A stretch of DNA of 15,232 bases from UBA10364 sp905182675 (GTDB taxonomy: Bacteria; Bacteroidota; Bacteroidia; Flavobacteriales; Schleiferiaceae). The DNA lies in contig CAWVWE010000036.1 of the NCBI GenBank assembly GCA_963933975.1, positions 1 to 15,232 on the forward strand, read 5' to 3'. The first letter of the stretch is position 1. Every line of letters begins with the position of its first letter. The position numbers were made by a program, and so were the translations under genes. The notes below the pieces were generated by a model that saw only the letters and a list, made by a program, of their open reading frames with translations, had not been told where the DNA came from and made no database searches. This document shows, piece by piece, positions 1 through 7,740 of this stretch.

Positions 1-77
1 TAGATTTATCGAAGCTTCCTGCCGGGACTTATGTCTTCACTGTGAAACAAGAGCATGTACTAGTATTCAAGTATTAA
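1..77 (+). CDS. C-terminal tail of a type IX secretion cargo protein (partial)
   Basis: Only the last 24 codons are inside the window, read from base 3 to the TAA at 75-77. The peptide contains LSKLPAGTYVFTVK and ends in LVFKY. This fits the type A T9SS C-terminal sorting domain, whose end usually reads 'dls.LpaGtY.v.v' followed by a short basic or hydrophobic strand. In known systems this tail directs a protein through the outer membrane and is then removed during surface attachment or release. The function of the missing N-terminal part cannot be inferred. Its stop lies 12 bases from the stop of the convergent lipoprotein gene, with no terminator hairpin between them. Confidence 0.7.
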   Translation, partial: DLSKLPAGTYVFTVKQEHVLVFKY

Positions 78-89
78 TAAGATCTGTTG

Positions 90-572
90 TTATTTTATTT
101 CAACTCCTTCGAAATGGGCTTTCAATATTTTTTTAAACTCGCGTCTTTTAATCTTCAGTGGCAATGCCTCGTCTTCTGAGTTATAGAAAACAACTTCCCT
201 GCCTAATAATTCGTTGAGCTTAAACATCTCATTCTTGCGTAATGCTGTTTTTTTAATACCGTTGTTCTTATCCGCAGCATAAACTTCCCAGCCTTGGTTC
301 TCTTCTTTTTTAATTGACACGATCCAGTAGCCCTGGTACCTTTTCAAGATCAGGTCCTCCCCTAGAGTATAGGCACGATCCTCTTTTATGGTAATGGTTT
401 GCTTACCAACCACCAACCCATCTGGCATTCCCATTAATGGATAGCTGCCCTGAAGTTGCTTAGGAAAGGACGGAACACTTGGCCAAAAAACAGGCTGCGG
501 ATCCGCGTAGTTGACACTGTGACAAGATGCTAGCAGTACAGAAGAGAAAATAAAAACTAATAGTTTATTCAT
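90..572 (-). CDS. small lipoprotein of unknown function
   Basis: This 160-residue protein starts MNKLLVFIFSSVLLASC. The basic N-terminus, hydrophobic core and lipobox L-A-S-C (Cys17) mark it as an SPII lipoprotein anchored in an envelope membrane. After the Cys comes a Pro-rich stretch (about residues 25-40). The rest is mixed strand and helix with many Lys and Glu residues, including the GYWIVSIKKEE segment and a basic C-terminus (KIKRREFKKILK). I recognise no catalytic motif and no family. The ATG at 570-572 is supported by the lipoprotein signal directly behind it and by a -7 promoter box four bases upstream. It is divergent from the ABC-F gene and convergent with the T9SS cargo gene, so it is probably transcribed alone. 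Confidence 0.8.
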   Translation of the reverse strand: MNKLLVFIFSSVLLASCHSVNYADPQPVFWPSVPSFPKQLQGSYPLMGMPDGLVVGKQTITIKEDRAYTLGEDLILKRYQGYWIVSIKKEENQGWEVYAADKNNGIKKTALRKNEMFKLNELLGREVVFYNSEDEALPLKIKRREFKKILKAHFEGVEIK

Positions 573-576
573 ATTT

Positions 577-584
577 CAAAGTTA
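577..584 (-). promoter_or_regulatory. -7 box (TAACTTTG) of the minus-strand lipoprotein
   Basis: Read on the minus strand, TAACTTTG matches the Bacteroidota -7 consensus TAnnTTTG exactly. Only AAAT separates it from the ATG, so transcription would begin at or beside the start codon and the mRNA would have almost no leader. I see no well-spaced -33 TTG. Confidence 0.55.
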
Positions 585-651
585 GTAATAAGCACACCAT
601 GCACGTCCTAACAAATTGTTAAGGTGATTATCAGATGACATGAAGACTTTG

Positions 652-659
652 TACCTTCG
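652..659 (+). promoter_or_regulatory. probable -7 box (TACCTTCG) of the ABC-F gene
   Basis: TACCTTCG differs from TAnnTTTG at one position and lies 18 bases upstream of the ATG at 678. This is a usual distance for Bacteroidota genes with a short A/T-rich leader. No clear -33 TTG is found at the expected spacing. Confidence 0.45.
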
Positions 660-677
660 CGCCAAATTATTTGCAGC

Positions 678-2300
678 ATGCTGAACGTAAACAACGTGAC
701 TCTCCAGTTTGGTAAAAGAGTTCTTTTTGAGGATGTTAACATCAAATTTCACGGTGAAAGATGTTATGGATTAATTGGTGCTAATGGCGCAGGGAAATCT
801 ACGTTTCTAAAGATTTTAAGCAATGAAATGGCTCCTAACTCCGGAAACGTTTCCTTAGAATCCGGAAAACGCATGTCCGTGCTTTCTCAAGATCATTTTA
901 CTTTTGACGAGGAAACTGTTCTGAACACCGTAATTCAAGGTAACAAACCCTTGTGGGAGCTGATGCAAAAGAAAGACGCGATCTACATGAAAGAAGACTT
1001 CAATGAAGAGGACGGCTTGATCGCTGCAAATTTAGAAGTTCAATTTGAGGAGATGGACGGCTGGAATTCAGAAAGTGATGCGGCCAACTTACTCAGCGGC
1101 TTAGGTATTACTACGCAGGACCACTACACCCTGATGAAAGATATGGAAGGTGCCACTAAGGTCCGCGTTCTGCTTGCACAGGCGTTGTTTGGGAATCCAG
1201 ATATTCTTATTCTAGATGAGCCCACTAATGATTTAGACCTAAAGACCATTTCGTGGTTAGAAGACTTCTTGATAGACTTTAGAAATACCGTTATTGTTGT
1301 AAGCCACGATCGTCACTTCTTGGATACCGTTTGTACCAACATAGCAGATATCGATTTCAAAAGAATAAAACAGTACTCCGGTAACTATACTTTCTGGTAT
1401 GAAAGTTCGCAACTCGCGCTGCGCCAGCGACAATCCGCTAACAAAAAAGCAGAGGACAAACGTAAGGAGTTACAAGATTTCATATCTAGGTTTGCTGCGA
1501 ATGCCTCTAAAAGTAAACAAGCTACTTCACGTAAAAAGATGCTGGAGAAGATCAATGTTGATGACATTCAAGCTTCATCGCGCAGTTATCCAGCTATTAT
1601 ATTCGATCAAAACCGCGATGCTGGTGACCAAATTTTAGAAGTAGATAACCTTTCTGCGAACGATGACGCCGGCAATGTATTGTTCCAAAATGTGACTTTT
1701 AAACTCAACAGAGGTGATAAGATTTCATTGATTTCTGACGATCATAGGGCCATTACTGTGCTCCTAGAAATTCTATCTGGAAATCAACAAGCCACTTCAG
1801 GCACTTTTTCGTTTGGACAGACCATCTCTTCGGCTTATTTACCTAATGAAAATGCCGACTTCTTTCAGTCTGATGACAACTTGATGGACTGGTTACGAGA
1901 ATATTCACCAGATAACAAAGACGAGGTCTTCGTGCGCGGATTCTTGGGTAAAATGCTCTTCTCAGGAGAAGAGGTCTTTAAAAGCTCTACCGTTTTATCA
2001 GGTGGGGAGAAAGTTAGGTGTATGCTCAGTCGTATGATGCTTCAACAAGCCAATTTGCTATTTATGGACGAACCTACAAACCACCTTGATCTTGAAAGTA
2101 TACAGGCCTTAAACAATGGAATGCGTGATTTCAAGGGAACCATGATATTCAGTTCACATGATCATACGATAAACCAAACTGTAGCAAATCGTATCATTGA
2201 AATATTCCCAAGAGGAGTTATGGATAAGATGGTTGAGTTTGACGAATATATAGCCGACAAGAAGATTACTGAGCAGAGAACTAAGATGGCTGCTAAATAA
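678..2300 (+). CDS. ybiT: ABC-F ATPase, YbiT-like, with one degenerate ATP site
   Basis: This soluble 540-residue protein has two ABC domains and no membrane segments. ABC-F proteins act on the ribosome, in translation stress or antibiotic protection. Domain 1 has Walker A GANGAGKST (34-42), a Q-loop Gln (71), Walker B ILILDEPTN (176-184) and the switch His210. Its signature LSGGx is replaced by MEGAT (156-160). The charged interdomain linker spans about 240-300. Domain 2 keeps signature LSGGEK (440-445), Walker B LLFMDEPTNHLD (460-471) and His494. Its Walker A is replaced by ISDDHRAIT (352-360), and the Q-loop Gln appears to be lost (AYLPNE, 386-391). Length and the altered first signature resemble E. 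coli YbiT (about 530 residues). The ATG at 678 follows a plausible promoter, and the next gene begins about 100 bases downstream. Ribosome binding is inferred from the family. Confidence 0.92.
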   Translation: MLNVNNVTLQFGKRVLFEDVNIKFHGERCYGLIGANGAGKSTFLKILSNEMAPNSGNVSLESGKRMSVLSQDHFTFDEETVLNTVIQGNKPLWELMQKKDAIYMKEDFNEEDGLIAANLEVQFEEMDGWNSESDAANLLSGLGITTQDHYTLMKDMEGATKVRVLLAQALFGNPDILILDEPTNDLDLKTISWLEDFLIDFRNTVIVVSHDRHFLDTVCTNIADIDFKRIKQYSGNYTFWYESSQLALRQRQSANKKAEDKRKELQDFISRFAANASKSKQATSRKKMLEKINVDDIQASSRSYPAIIFDQNRDAGDQILEVDNLSANDDAGNVLFQNVTFKLNRGDKISLISDDHRAITVLLEILSGNQQATSGTFSFGQTISSAYLPNENADFFQSDDNLMDWLREYSPDNKDEVFVRGFLGKMLFSGEEVFKSSTVLSGGEKVRCMLSRMMLQQANLLFMDEPTNHLDLESIQALNNGMRDFKGTMIFSSHDHTINQTVANRIIEIFPRGVMDKMVEFDEYIADKKITEQRTKMAAK

Positions 2301-2401
2301 ATCAATATCAGTATTGGCTATTCACTTGAAGACGTTGAATAGATCACCTATCCGCGGACTGCTGATAATTGCCTAAATTGAAAAACATTGAAAAACACTT
2401 T

Positions 2402-3637
2402 ATGAAACACATCGCGACATTTACCCTACTAAGTCTTTGCACGTTCGCCATTGGTCAGAACATGCAAAAAGAGAAACTTAACATTAAATATCTACAACCT
2501 CCTTCCGTTCATCTTGAAGAAGGAATGGGATACCAGAGTGCCGCTATCTTAGATTACAAATTGGAAATTGATGCAGACATAGCTGCAGCGGAAGAAGAGT
2601 ACCAGTTAAAACTTTCTCAATATCCAGATGTTGAAGCGGCTTCAAAAGCGGCACATGACGAGTTACTGGACAATTACGAGCATGACATCGAAGCATGGAA
2701 CAGTAAAAGTTCGGTAGGTAAAATCATTGAGAAAAAGGTTTTAGAAAACGCTAAACCGGAGCCTCCTCGTCCATACTACCCACCTGCTAAACCTATCAAA
2801 AGAGAAGTTACCCATCAGAAATTATTCAACGAAGAGCAACTCGCGAGTACCTATTTACGTGTTGAGGGATTAGAACAGGATGAGAATGGTTTGCAGATTG
2901 AAGTGCACTTATTTGGGTTCGAAAATGATGAGCCAGTAGTTGTAAAAAAAGAATACAAGGAGGTTAATATTAAAACTAAGGTCGAAGAAACCAAAATCAG
3001 GTCGTCCTGGACGTTCAAATACCGTCATAGTATGTCTTTGAGAGCAGTTCATCCAGACGGAACCATCATATTTGATGAAGTGCCTAATGTGGTCGCGGAT
3101 TACAAGACCTTTTCTAGTACTGTGGAGAAACGAAGTCACCCATCAACTAGTGCACAATCGCACGTTGTTAAGCTTCACTCTAAAACAGTTGAAGACAACA
3201 TGAGTAGAATTCAATGGATGCTTAATGACAAGCTAGGAACTACAGAGCAATCCAGAGATATCGAAGTCATCTACGTAAAAAACAAAAAAGGAGTATATGA
3301 CGATTTAGAAAACGCCATGTACGATGCTAAAGAGGGTTATGACATGCTTTCATCTCGTCCAGAAAAGGGTTTAGAAAAACTGTCAGCTGCTATTCAATTA
3401 TGGGAAGATGCTTTAGATGAAGCTGACTATAATGATAAAAAAGCACGCATCAACAAAAAAATCGCTCCAGATCTATACAACAACCTGATCCTCGCTTGCA
3501 CCATGACTGGGGCTTTTGACAAAGCTGATGATTATTACAGTGCTACCTTAAGATTAGATCTTGCCAAGCGAGATGAGAACAATTTAAAGGAACTTAAATT
3601 ACTTAATGACGATTTACGTCAGCGAAATCAGAAGTAA
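2402..3637 (+). CDS. exported TPR-like protein of unknown function
   Basis: The frame is open from a TTG at 2369, but the ATG at 2402 is the better start because it begins a typical signal peptide (MKHIATFTLLSLCTFAIGQ, cleavage near residue 19). The predicted protein has 411 residues. Residues about 58-125 are charged and likely helical, followed by a Pro-rich stretch (PEPPRPYYPPAKP). A strand-rich middle follows, containing FGFENDEPVVV and SWTFKYRHSMSLRAVHPDG. The last 110 residues are helical, with alternating small and aromatic residues like one or two TPR hairpins (LEKLSAAIQLWEDAL and GAFDKADDYYSATLRLD). It has no lipobox, so it is probably soluble in the periplasm or secreted. I do not recognise the family. 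A strong terminator follows. Confidence 0.8.
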   Translation: MKHIATFTLLSLCTFAIGQNMQKEKLNIKYLQPPSVHLEEGMGYQSAAILDYKLEIDADIAAAEEEYQLKLSQYPDVEAASKAAHDELLDNYEHDIEAWNSKSSVGKIIEKKVLENAKPEPPRPYYPPAKPIKREVTHQKLFNEEQLASTYLRVEGLEQDENGLQIEVHLFGFENDEPVVVKKEYKEVNIKTKVEETKIRSSWTFKYRHSMSLRAVHPDGTIIFDEVPNVVADYKTFSSTVEKRSHPSTSAQSHVVKLHSKTVEDNMSRIQWMLNDKLGTTEQSRDIEVIYVKNKKGVYDDLENAMYDAKEGYDMLSSRPEKGLEKLSAAIQLWEDALDEADYNDKKARINKKIAPDLYNNLILACTMTGAFDKADDYYSATLRLDLAKRDENNLKELKLLNDDLRQRNQK

Positions 3638-3661
3638 CTCACTTCTACATCTATCACTTTA

Positions 3662-3691
3662 AAAGGGCGGCCTCAGGGCCGCCCTTTCTTT
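3662..3691 (+). terminator. strong rho-independent terminator
   Basis: A perfect 11-bp stem AAAGGGCGGCC / GGCCGCCCTTT (3662-3672 with 3677-3687) closes a TCAG loop and is followed by CTTTTA. It lies 25 bases after the stop of the exported TPR-like gene and insulates the SulP gene. Confidence 0.9.
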
Positions 3692-3701
3692 TAATAAACC
3701 C

Positions 3702-3709
3702 TACTTTTG
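3702..3709 (+). promoter_or_regulatory. -7 box (TACTTTTG) of the SulP transporter gene
   Basis: TACTTTTG matches TAnnTTTG exactly and lies 29 bases upstream of the ATG at 3739. The upstream promoter region overlaps the tail of the preceding terminator, so the two transcription units are packed back to back. I see no TTG at the usual -33 spacing. Confidence 0.6.
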
Positions 3710-3738
3710 CCGCTTGATTAAAATTCGCTAAGACTCTG

Positions 3739-5355
3739 ATGAAAAGACTATTTAACTCCTTCGTGGGAAACCCTAAAAACGATATTCTATCGGGAATTAC
3801 TGTTGCTTTAGCACTAGTCCCTGAAGCCGTTGCATTTGCATTTGTTGCAGGTATTGATCCACTTGTTGGACTATATGGCGCATTCATGATGGGGTTAATT
3901 ACCAGTTTATTTGGGGGACGTCCTGGAATGATCTCTGGTGCTACAGGTGCTATGGCTGTTGTCATGGTTCACCTGATTCAACAAGGAAACATGGTAGGAT
4001 CAGAGCTTTCCGTACCTACAGATAACCTGGGCTTGTACTGGCTATTTATCACGTTACTTTTTGTAGGTGGAATACAAATCCTTGCTGGTTTATTTAAGCT
4101 CGGTAAATTTGTAAGACTTATCCCCCACCCTGTAATGATGGGTTTTGTAAACGGCTTAGCAATTGTAATCTTCTTGAGTCAATTGGGGATGTTTAAGCGC
4201 GTAATTGGTGGAGAAAAACAGTGGATTCAAGGTGTAGAATTATATACAATGCTCGGACTGGTAGGATTAACTATGGCTATCATGTGGCTCTTACCTAAAG
4301 TTTCTAAAGTCGTACCGGCTGCACTCGTAGGCATCATCGTAGTAGCGGGTATTGCTATTGGTGGTGGCCTGGATGTTAGCACAGTAGGTTCCTTTATCCG
4401 TGAAGGTGGCGGTGAAGGACTTAAGGGTGGACTACCTAGCTTCCAGTTTGAAATATTCAATGTTCTAGGAACCGTACAAGGTCACTGGGGCACGGTCATT
4501 TCAACCGCAGTATTACTCGCTGCAGTGGGGCTCATAGAGAGTTTAATGACCTTAAACCTAGTCGACGATCTCACGGAAACTAGAGGCTCTGGAAATAGAG
4601 AATGTATAGCCCAGGGCTCCGCGAACATCTTAAATGGTTTGTTTGGAGGAATGGGCGGCTGTGCAATGATCGGCCAGAGTATCATCAACGTGGACTCCGG
4701 AGGTCGTGGACGTCTGTCAGGACTAGTTGCAGCATTAGGGCTTTTATCCTTTATACTTTTTGGAGCGCCTCTGATTGAGCAAATACCTATTGCTGCATTA
4801 GTAGGCGTTATGTTCATGGTCGTCATAGGAACCTTCGCTTGGTCCAGCTTTCGTATCATTCGTAAGATACCTGTTGCAGACGCTATAGTTCTGATCACTG
4901 TAAGTGCTATAACTGTTTGGCAAGACCTTGCTATTGCTGTTATTGCCGGTGTTATCATGAGTGCCTTGAAGTTTGCTTGGGATAACGCGGTACGTATACG
5001 TGCTAGAAAATCAGTTAAGGAGAATGGAACAAAGGTGTATGAAATTTGGGGGCCACTATTTTTTGGCTCTACACAGTCATTTGCGGAGAAGTTCGATGTT
5101 AAACAAGATCCTGAAAATATTGAAATAGACTTTATAGAAAGTCGAGTAAGTGATCATTCTGGCATAGAAGCGCTAGAGCGCATCATGGACAAATACATTG
5201 ATTTAGGAAAGTCTGTGACTCTAACCCACTTGAGTCCTGAATGTCAAGGGTTACTTAAAAAAGCAAATCCAAACTTCGAGAAGTATATCCAAAGCTCGAT
5301 TGAGGATCCCCGTTATCACGTAGTTACAGATTTAATGGATACTGAGGCTATCTAA
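3739..5355 (+). CDS. SulP family inorganic anion transporter with STAS domain
   Basis: This 538-residue protein has the two-part SulP layout. Residues about 15-415 form a membrane transport domain with roughly 12-14 hydrophobic segments. The family's N-terminal motif is clear: VALALVPEAVAFAFVAGIDP (22-41), then GLYGAF and FGGRPGMISGATGAMAVV (58-75). Residues about 430-530 form a cytosolic STAS domain with the regulatory-type motif SDHSG (471-475), where Ser474 matches the serine phosphorylated in anti-sigma antagonists. Family members carry sulfate, bicarbonate or other anions, usually with Na+ or H+. The substrate cannot be told from this sequence, and no sulfate-assimilation or carbonic anhydrase gene is adjacent to decide it. 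The gene has its own promoter and appears monocistronic. Confidence 0.93.
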   Translation: MKRLFNSFVGNPKNDILSGITVALALVPEAVAFAFVAGIDPLVGLYGAFMMGLITSLFGGRPGMISGATGAMAVVMVHLIQQGNMVGSELSVPTDNLGLYWLFITLLFVGGIQILAGLFKLGKFVRLIPHPVMMGFVNGLAIVIFLSQLGMFKRVIGGEKQWIQGVELYTMLGLVGLTMAIMWLLPKVSKVVPAALVGIIVVAGIAIGGGLDVSTVGSFIREGGGEGLKGGLPSFQFEIFNVLGTVQGHWGTVISTAVLLAAVGLIESLMTLNLVDDLTETRGSGNRECIAQGSANILNGLFGGMGGCAMIGQSIINVDSGGRGRLSGLVAALGLLSFILFGAPLIEQIPIAALVGVMFMVVIGTFAWSSFRIIRKIPVADAIVLITVSAITVWQDLAIAVIAGVIMSALKFAWDNAVRIRARKSVKENGTKVYEIWGPLFFGSTQSFAEKFDVKQDPENIEIDFIESRVSDHSGIEALERIMDKYIDLGKSVTLTHLSPECQGLLKKANPNFEKYIQSSIEDPRYHVVTDLMDTEAI

Positions 5356-5371
5356 ATACGAGTCTAAATCA

Positions 5372-5406
5372 AAAAAAATACCCCGTACAATGCGCTTTTT
5401 TTTTAA
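5372..5406 (+). terminator. possible weak terminator after the SulP gene
   Basis: A run of eight A and a run of nine T flank a 17-base core (TACCCCGTACAATGCGC) 16 bases after the SulP stop. The A and T runs can pair, but there is no G/C-rich stem. Confidence 0.3.
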
Positions 5407-5437
5407 TTTAAGTTTAAATGAAACAAGAGGCCATCAC

Positions 5438-5445
5438 TAATTTTG
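5438..5445 (+). promoter_or_regulatory. -7 box (TAATTTTG) of the TPR lipoprotein gene
   Basis: TAATTTTG is an exact TAnnTTTG match. Transcription would start near 5450, which argues for the ATG at 5469 as the start and against the TTG at 5451. Confidence 0.55.
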
Positions 5446-5468
5446 TATAATTGAGTTCAAATACAAAA

Positions 5469-6572
5469 ATGAAAATGAAAAAATTAATTCTATTTATCAG
5501 TCTTGCTTTTATGGGAGGTTGTGCAAACAAAGCATTAACTGAACAACAAGTTAAAGACTTCGTAATTGATCATTTGGAGAATCAAGTCAACTACGATGAA
5601 GCTCTTGAGGGCTTTCTTAATGGTGTTTCGGACAACGCTGTAACGTGGAGCAATCCTGTTTGGAAAAACACTCCTCGTGAGTTCAATAAAGAAGGTTGGA
5701 CCGGTGAGGGTTTCTATGAAGATTCCCTAGTCGTTGAGGTTCATGATATATTAATAGCGGGAGATAACTCACATGTATTCGGAACTGCGAAATACTTCAT
5801 AGGCGATGTTGTCACTGCCTACAGGAATTTTTCTGGGCTAGTTGGTCAAGAGAATGATCGTCTAGTTTGGAAGCGCTTCTTAGGAATTGATAACTCAAAT
5901 TTAGCCAAGGGTTTTCTCTGGCCATCCAATAATATTGATGGCGGTCTTTCTCCGTACAACGATATGCGATTTGCAATGATGAATTTGAACAATCAAGAAG
6001 CATTGAGATTATCTGACTCACTGGTTGCAGCTGACCCCGAATGGGCAACAGCTCACTTGGGTCAACTTCACTCTTATTCGATGTCTAATAATGAAGATAA
6101 AATGAGCGAGACTCTAGAATTAGCCTTATCGAAATGTGATGGTGCCAGCACAGCAGAACAACATTTCATTAAGTCTTATATGGGCGACAAAGCGGAAGGA
6201 AGGCGTCATTTAGAATTGGCTATGATGCTCGCACCTGATGATCCGATGATTAGATGCTGGTATGCATGGGGAGAGAAAGACAATGACCTAGCCATAGAAT
6301 TACTTCAACATGCTTGGGATAGACTTCCAGAAAACTCAGGTGTAAATAATATGATTGCCTATAAGTACATGAACAAAGGGGACATGGAAATGGCTGCTAA
6401 GCATTTAGAGATATATGCTCGCGTACATCCAGAACTTCCTAATGTATACGATACTTATGGTGACTACTATGTTAAACTAGGTGATATCGAAAAGGCGAAA
6501 GAGAGCTATATGAAAGCGTATGAGCTTGACAATAATTGGACAGCATCCAAGGAGAGATCTGAAGCTCTTTAG
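5469..6572 (+). CDS. TPR-repeat lipoprotein with NTF2-like N-terminal region
   Basis: Read from the ATG at 5469 the protein has 367 residues; an in-frame ATG at 5475 would also work. The N-terminus KKLILFISLAFMGGC is an SPII signal with Cys18 as the lipidated residue. Its -3 position is Met rather than the usual Leu. Residues about 25-140 alternate helix and strand and resemble an NTF2/SnoaL-like fold: a helical start (QQVKDFVIDHLE), VVEVHDILIAGDNSHVFGTAKY, and a Trp-ending last strand. Residues about 165-360 contain TPR hairpins, the clearest being the last, GDYYVKLGDIEKAKESYMKAYELD. The combination suggests an envelope-anchored protein-protein scaffold. I see no enzyme motif. It lies between its own promoter and a strong terminator and is probably monocistronic. 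Confidence 0.82.
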   Translation: MKMKKLILFISLAFMGGCANKALTEQQVKDFVIDHLENQVNYDEALEGFLNGVSDNAVTWSNPVWKNTPREFNKEGWTGEGFYEDSLVVEVHDILIAGDNSHVFGTAKYFIGDVVTAYRNFSGLVGQENDRLVWKRFLGIDNSNLAKGFLWPSNNIDGGLSPYNDMRFAMMNLNNQEALRLSDSLVAADPEWATAHLGQLHSYSMSNNEDKMSETLELALSKCDGASTAEQHFIKSYMGDKAEGRRHLELAMMLAPDDPMIRCWYAWGEKDNDLAIELLQHAWDRLPENSGVNNMIAYKYMNKGDMEMAAKHLEIYARVHPELPNVYDTYGDYYVKLGDIEKAKESYMKAYELDNNWTASKERSEAL

Positions 6573-6594
6573 AAGTGCATGTTTTAACTTAATT

Positions 6595-6630
6595 AAAAAA
6601 AGGGCTCGTCTTATACGAGCCCTTTTTTTT
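6595..6630. terminator. bidirectional rho-independent terminator
   Basis: GGGCTCGT (6602-6609) pairs with ACGAGCCC (6615-6622) around a CTTAT loop, with an A run before and a T run after. It can end the plus-strand TPR lipoprotein transcript and, read in reverse, the minus-strand AHSA1 gene that stops at 6661. Confidence 0.9.
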
Positions 6631-6660
6631 GGTGACATTTGTATCTATTAAATGAAGCGT

Positions 6661-7095
6661 TTACGATCTATAACCCGTTGTGCCGTACCCTTCGCCATTT
6701 CCTGTTTGACAGAATTGACGTAAACTTTCCATATACTTTGCTGTGCTGAAGTTTTGATTACTATAAAAATCGCCATCATCGTCAAAACCTGTATGGGTAT
6801 ACCTTAATCTAGTTTTACCTTCATTCTCATCCAATTCAAAGGACATCATATGCCCCATCGCAGGTAGATTAGTATCTATACAATCCCATGATATCTTATT
6901 CTTTTCTGCGGACACCTCCACCTTCGTGGTAATAAACATCGTACCCCACTTAAACGTAAATGAGCCGTCCGTTTTCACGTTATCTTCAACATCAGAAGTA
7001 TACCATTGACTTAATTTTCCAGCATCTGTAATGGCAGAAAAGACATCACTTAATGGTGCTTTGATATGTAATAAATGTTTTATTGTATGTTTCAT
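6661..7095 (-). CDS. SRPBCC / AHSA1-domain protein
   Basis: This 144-residue cytosolic protein has no signal peptide. The opening reads like an AHSA1 (START-like, SRPBCC) domain: a first strand (IKHLLHIKA), PLSDVFSAITDAGKLSQWYTSD (14-35), the strand FTFKWGTMFITTKVEV and ISWDCID. It ends with a helix (AKYMESLRQFCQ) of the type that packs over the binding cavity. Such proteins bind hydrophobic ligands or stress-related partners; no ligand can be named here. The frame extends to a TTG at 7149, but the ATG at 7095 is preferred. A promoter (TTG, 17-base spacer, TAACTTAG) lies between the two, and the first SRPBCC strand begins right after the ATG. The C-terminal tail after residue 130 is Gly/Tyr-rich (GNGEGYGTTGYRS) and uncommon. 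The gene is divergent from yehS. Confidence 0.85.
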   Translation of the reverse strand: MKHTIKHLLHIKAPLSDVFSAITDAGKLSQWYTSDVEDNVKTDGSFTFKWGTMFITTKVEVSAEKNKISWDCIDTNLPAMGHMMSFELDENEGKTRLRYTHTGFDDDGDFYSNQNFSTAKYMESLRQFCQTGNGEGYGTTGYRS

Positions 7096-7118
7096 TTCAA
7101 TCTTGGTTTTAGTTCTCA

Positions 7119-7148
7119 CTAAGTTAGTATAAGATTGTCTGTACAACA
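7119..7148 (-). promoter_or_regulatory. promoter of the AHSA1 gene (TTG-N17-TAACTTAG)
   Basis: On the minus strand a TTG is followed after 17 bases by TAACTTAG, one mismatch from TAnnTTTG. Transcription would start near 7112, between the distal TTG codon and the ATG at 7095. Confidence 0.45.
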
Positions 7149-7241
7149 ATACCCCACGCTAACAGCATACACTAATTAATGAGTTAGTTTAGCAGTCTGA
7201 TAATTAGGAGTCTCAACGAACCCTTAAGGACACGAAATAAC

Positions 7242-7736
7242 ATGACCAATAACGACATACTCAGACGCCTTCGTTACCTATTTAGCTTGAATGATCTTAA
7301 AATAATTGAGCTCTTTCAATTAACCAATTACGAGTTAAAAAAAACTGACGTAAATGATTGGTTCAAGCCCGAAGACGAAAAGTCTCACCTGATGATGCGT
7401 GACGTTGATCTTTCTATTCTGCTTAACGGAATTATTATCGACAGAAGGGGGAAAAGAGAGGGACCAGCACCGGAACCCGAAGATCCGCTGAGTAACAATA
7501 TGATTCTTAGAAAAATAAAAATCGCCTTAGATTTTAAATCTGACGATATATTAGAACTCTTTGAGTCCATAGATAAGAAAATAAGCCCGCATGAACTCAG
7601 TGCGTTTTTCAGAAATCCTGAGCACAAATCTTACCGTTTTTGCAATGATCAATATTTGAGACATTTCCTCAAGGGATTGCAAACCAAATACTCAAATACC
7701 CTAGGTAAACTTCCTTTACCCGATAAAGACCAATAA
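7242..7736 (+). CDS. yehS: DUF1456 family protein (YehS-like)
   Basis: This 164-residue protein is built from two copies of the DUF1456 module. The first (about 1-68) starts MTNNDILRRLRYLFSLND and ends in DVDLSILLNGIIIDRRG. The second (about 84-150) starts NNMILRKIKIALDFKSDDI and ends in DQYLRHFLKGLQ. Both carry the helical pattern with a conserved acidic L-E-L-F segment (IIELFQL and ILELFES) and a downstream F/W-F/K-P/R-N/E motif (WFKPEDE and FFRNPEH). This matches E. coli YehS in size and layout, whose molecular function is not established. It ends four bases before the helicase start, so the two are almost certainly cotranscribed, which hints at an RNA-related role. Confidence 0.88.
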   Translation: MTNNDILRRLRYLFSLNDLKIIELFQLTNYELKKTDVNDWFKPEDEKSHLMMRDVDLSILLNGIIIDRRGKREGPAPEPEDPLSNNMILRKIKIALDFKSDDILELFESIDKKISPHELSAFFRNPEHKSYRFCNDQYLRHFLKGLQTKYSNTLGKLPLPDKDQ

Positions 7737-7740
7737 TCTT

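Noticed and set aside
2318..2345. Hairpin CTATTCA / TGAATAG after the ABC-F gene
   Set aside because: The stem is only 7 bp with an 11-base loop and no T run, so it is not a convincing terminator.
2369..2401. TTG start giving an 11-residue longer exported TPR-like protein
   Set aside because: The ATG at 2402 begins a normal signal peptide; the extension would put charged residues in front of it.
3654..3965. Minus-strand frame opposite the start of the SulP gene
   Set aside because: Its translation is low-complexity Ala/Pro/Thr typical of antisense to a membrane protein gene, and it runs through the terminator.
4227..4958. Two minus-strand frames inside the SulP gene
   Set aside because: They are antisense shadows of a clear transporter, with no domain or start signals.
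5451..5468. TTG start for the TPR lipoprotein
   Set aside because: It coincides with the predicted transcription start after the -7 box at 5438; the ATG at 5469 gives a normal lipoprotein signal.
7096..7149. N-terminal extension of the AHSA1 protein from a TTG
   Set aside because: The extension contains the promoter and lies before the first strand of the domain.
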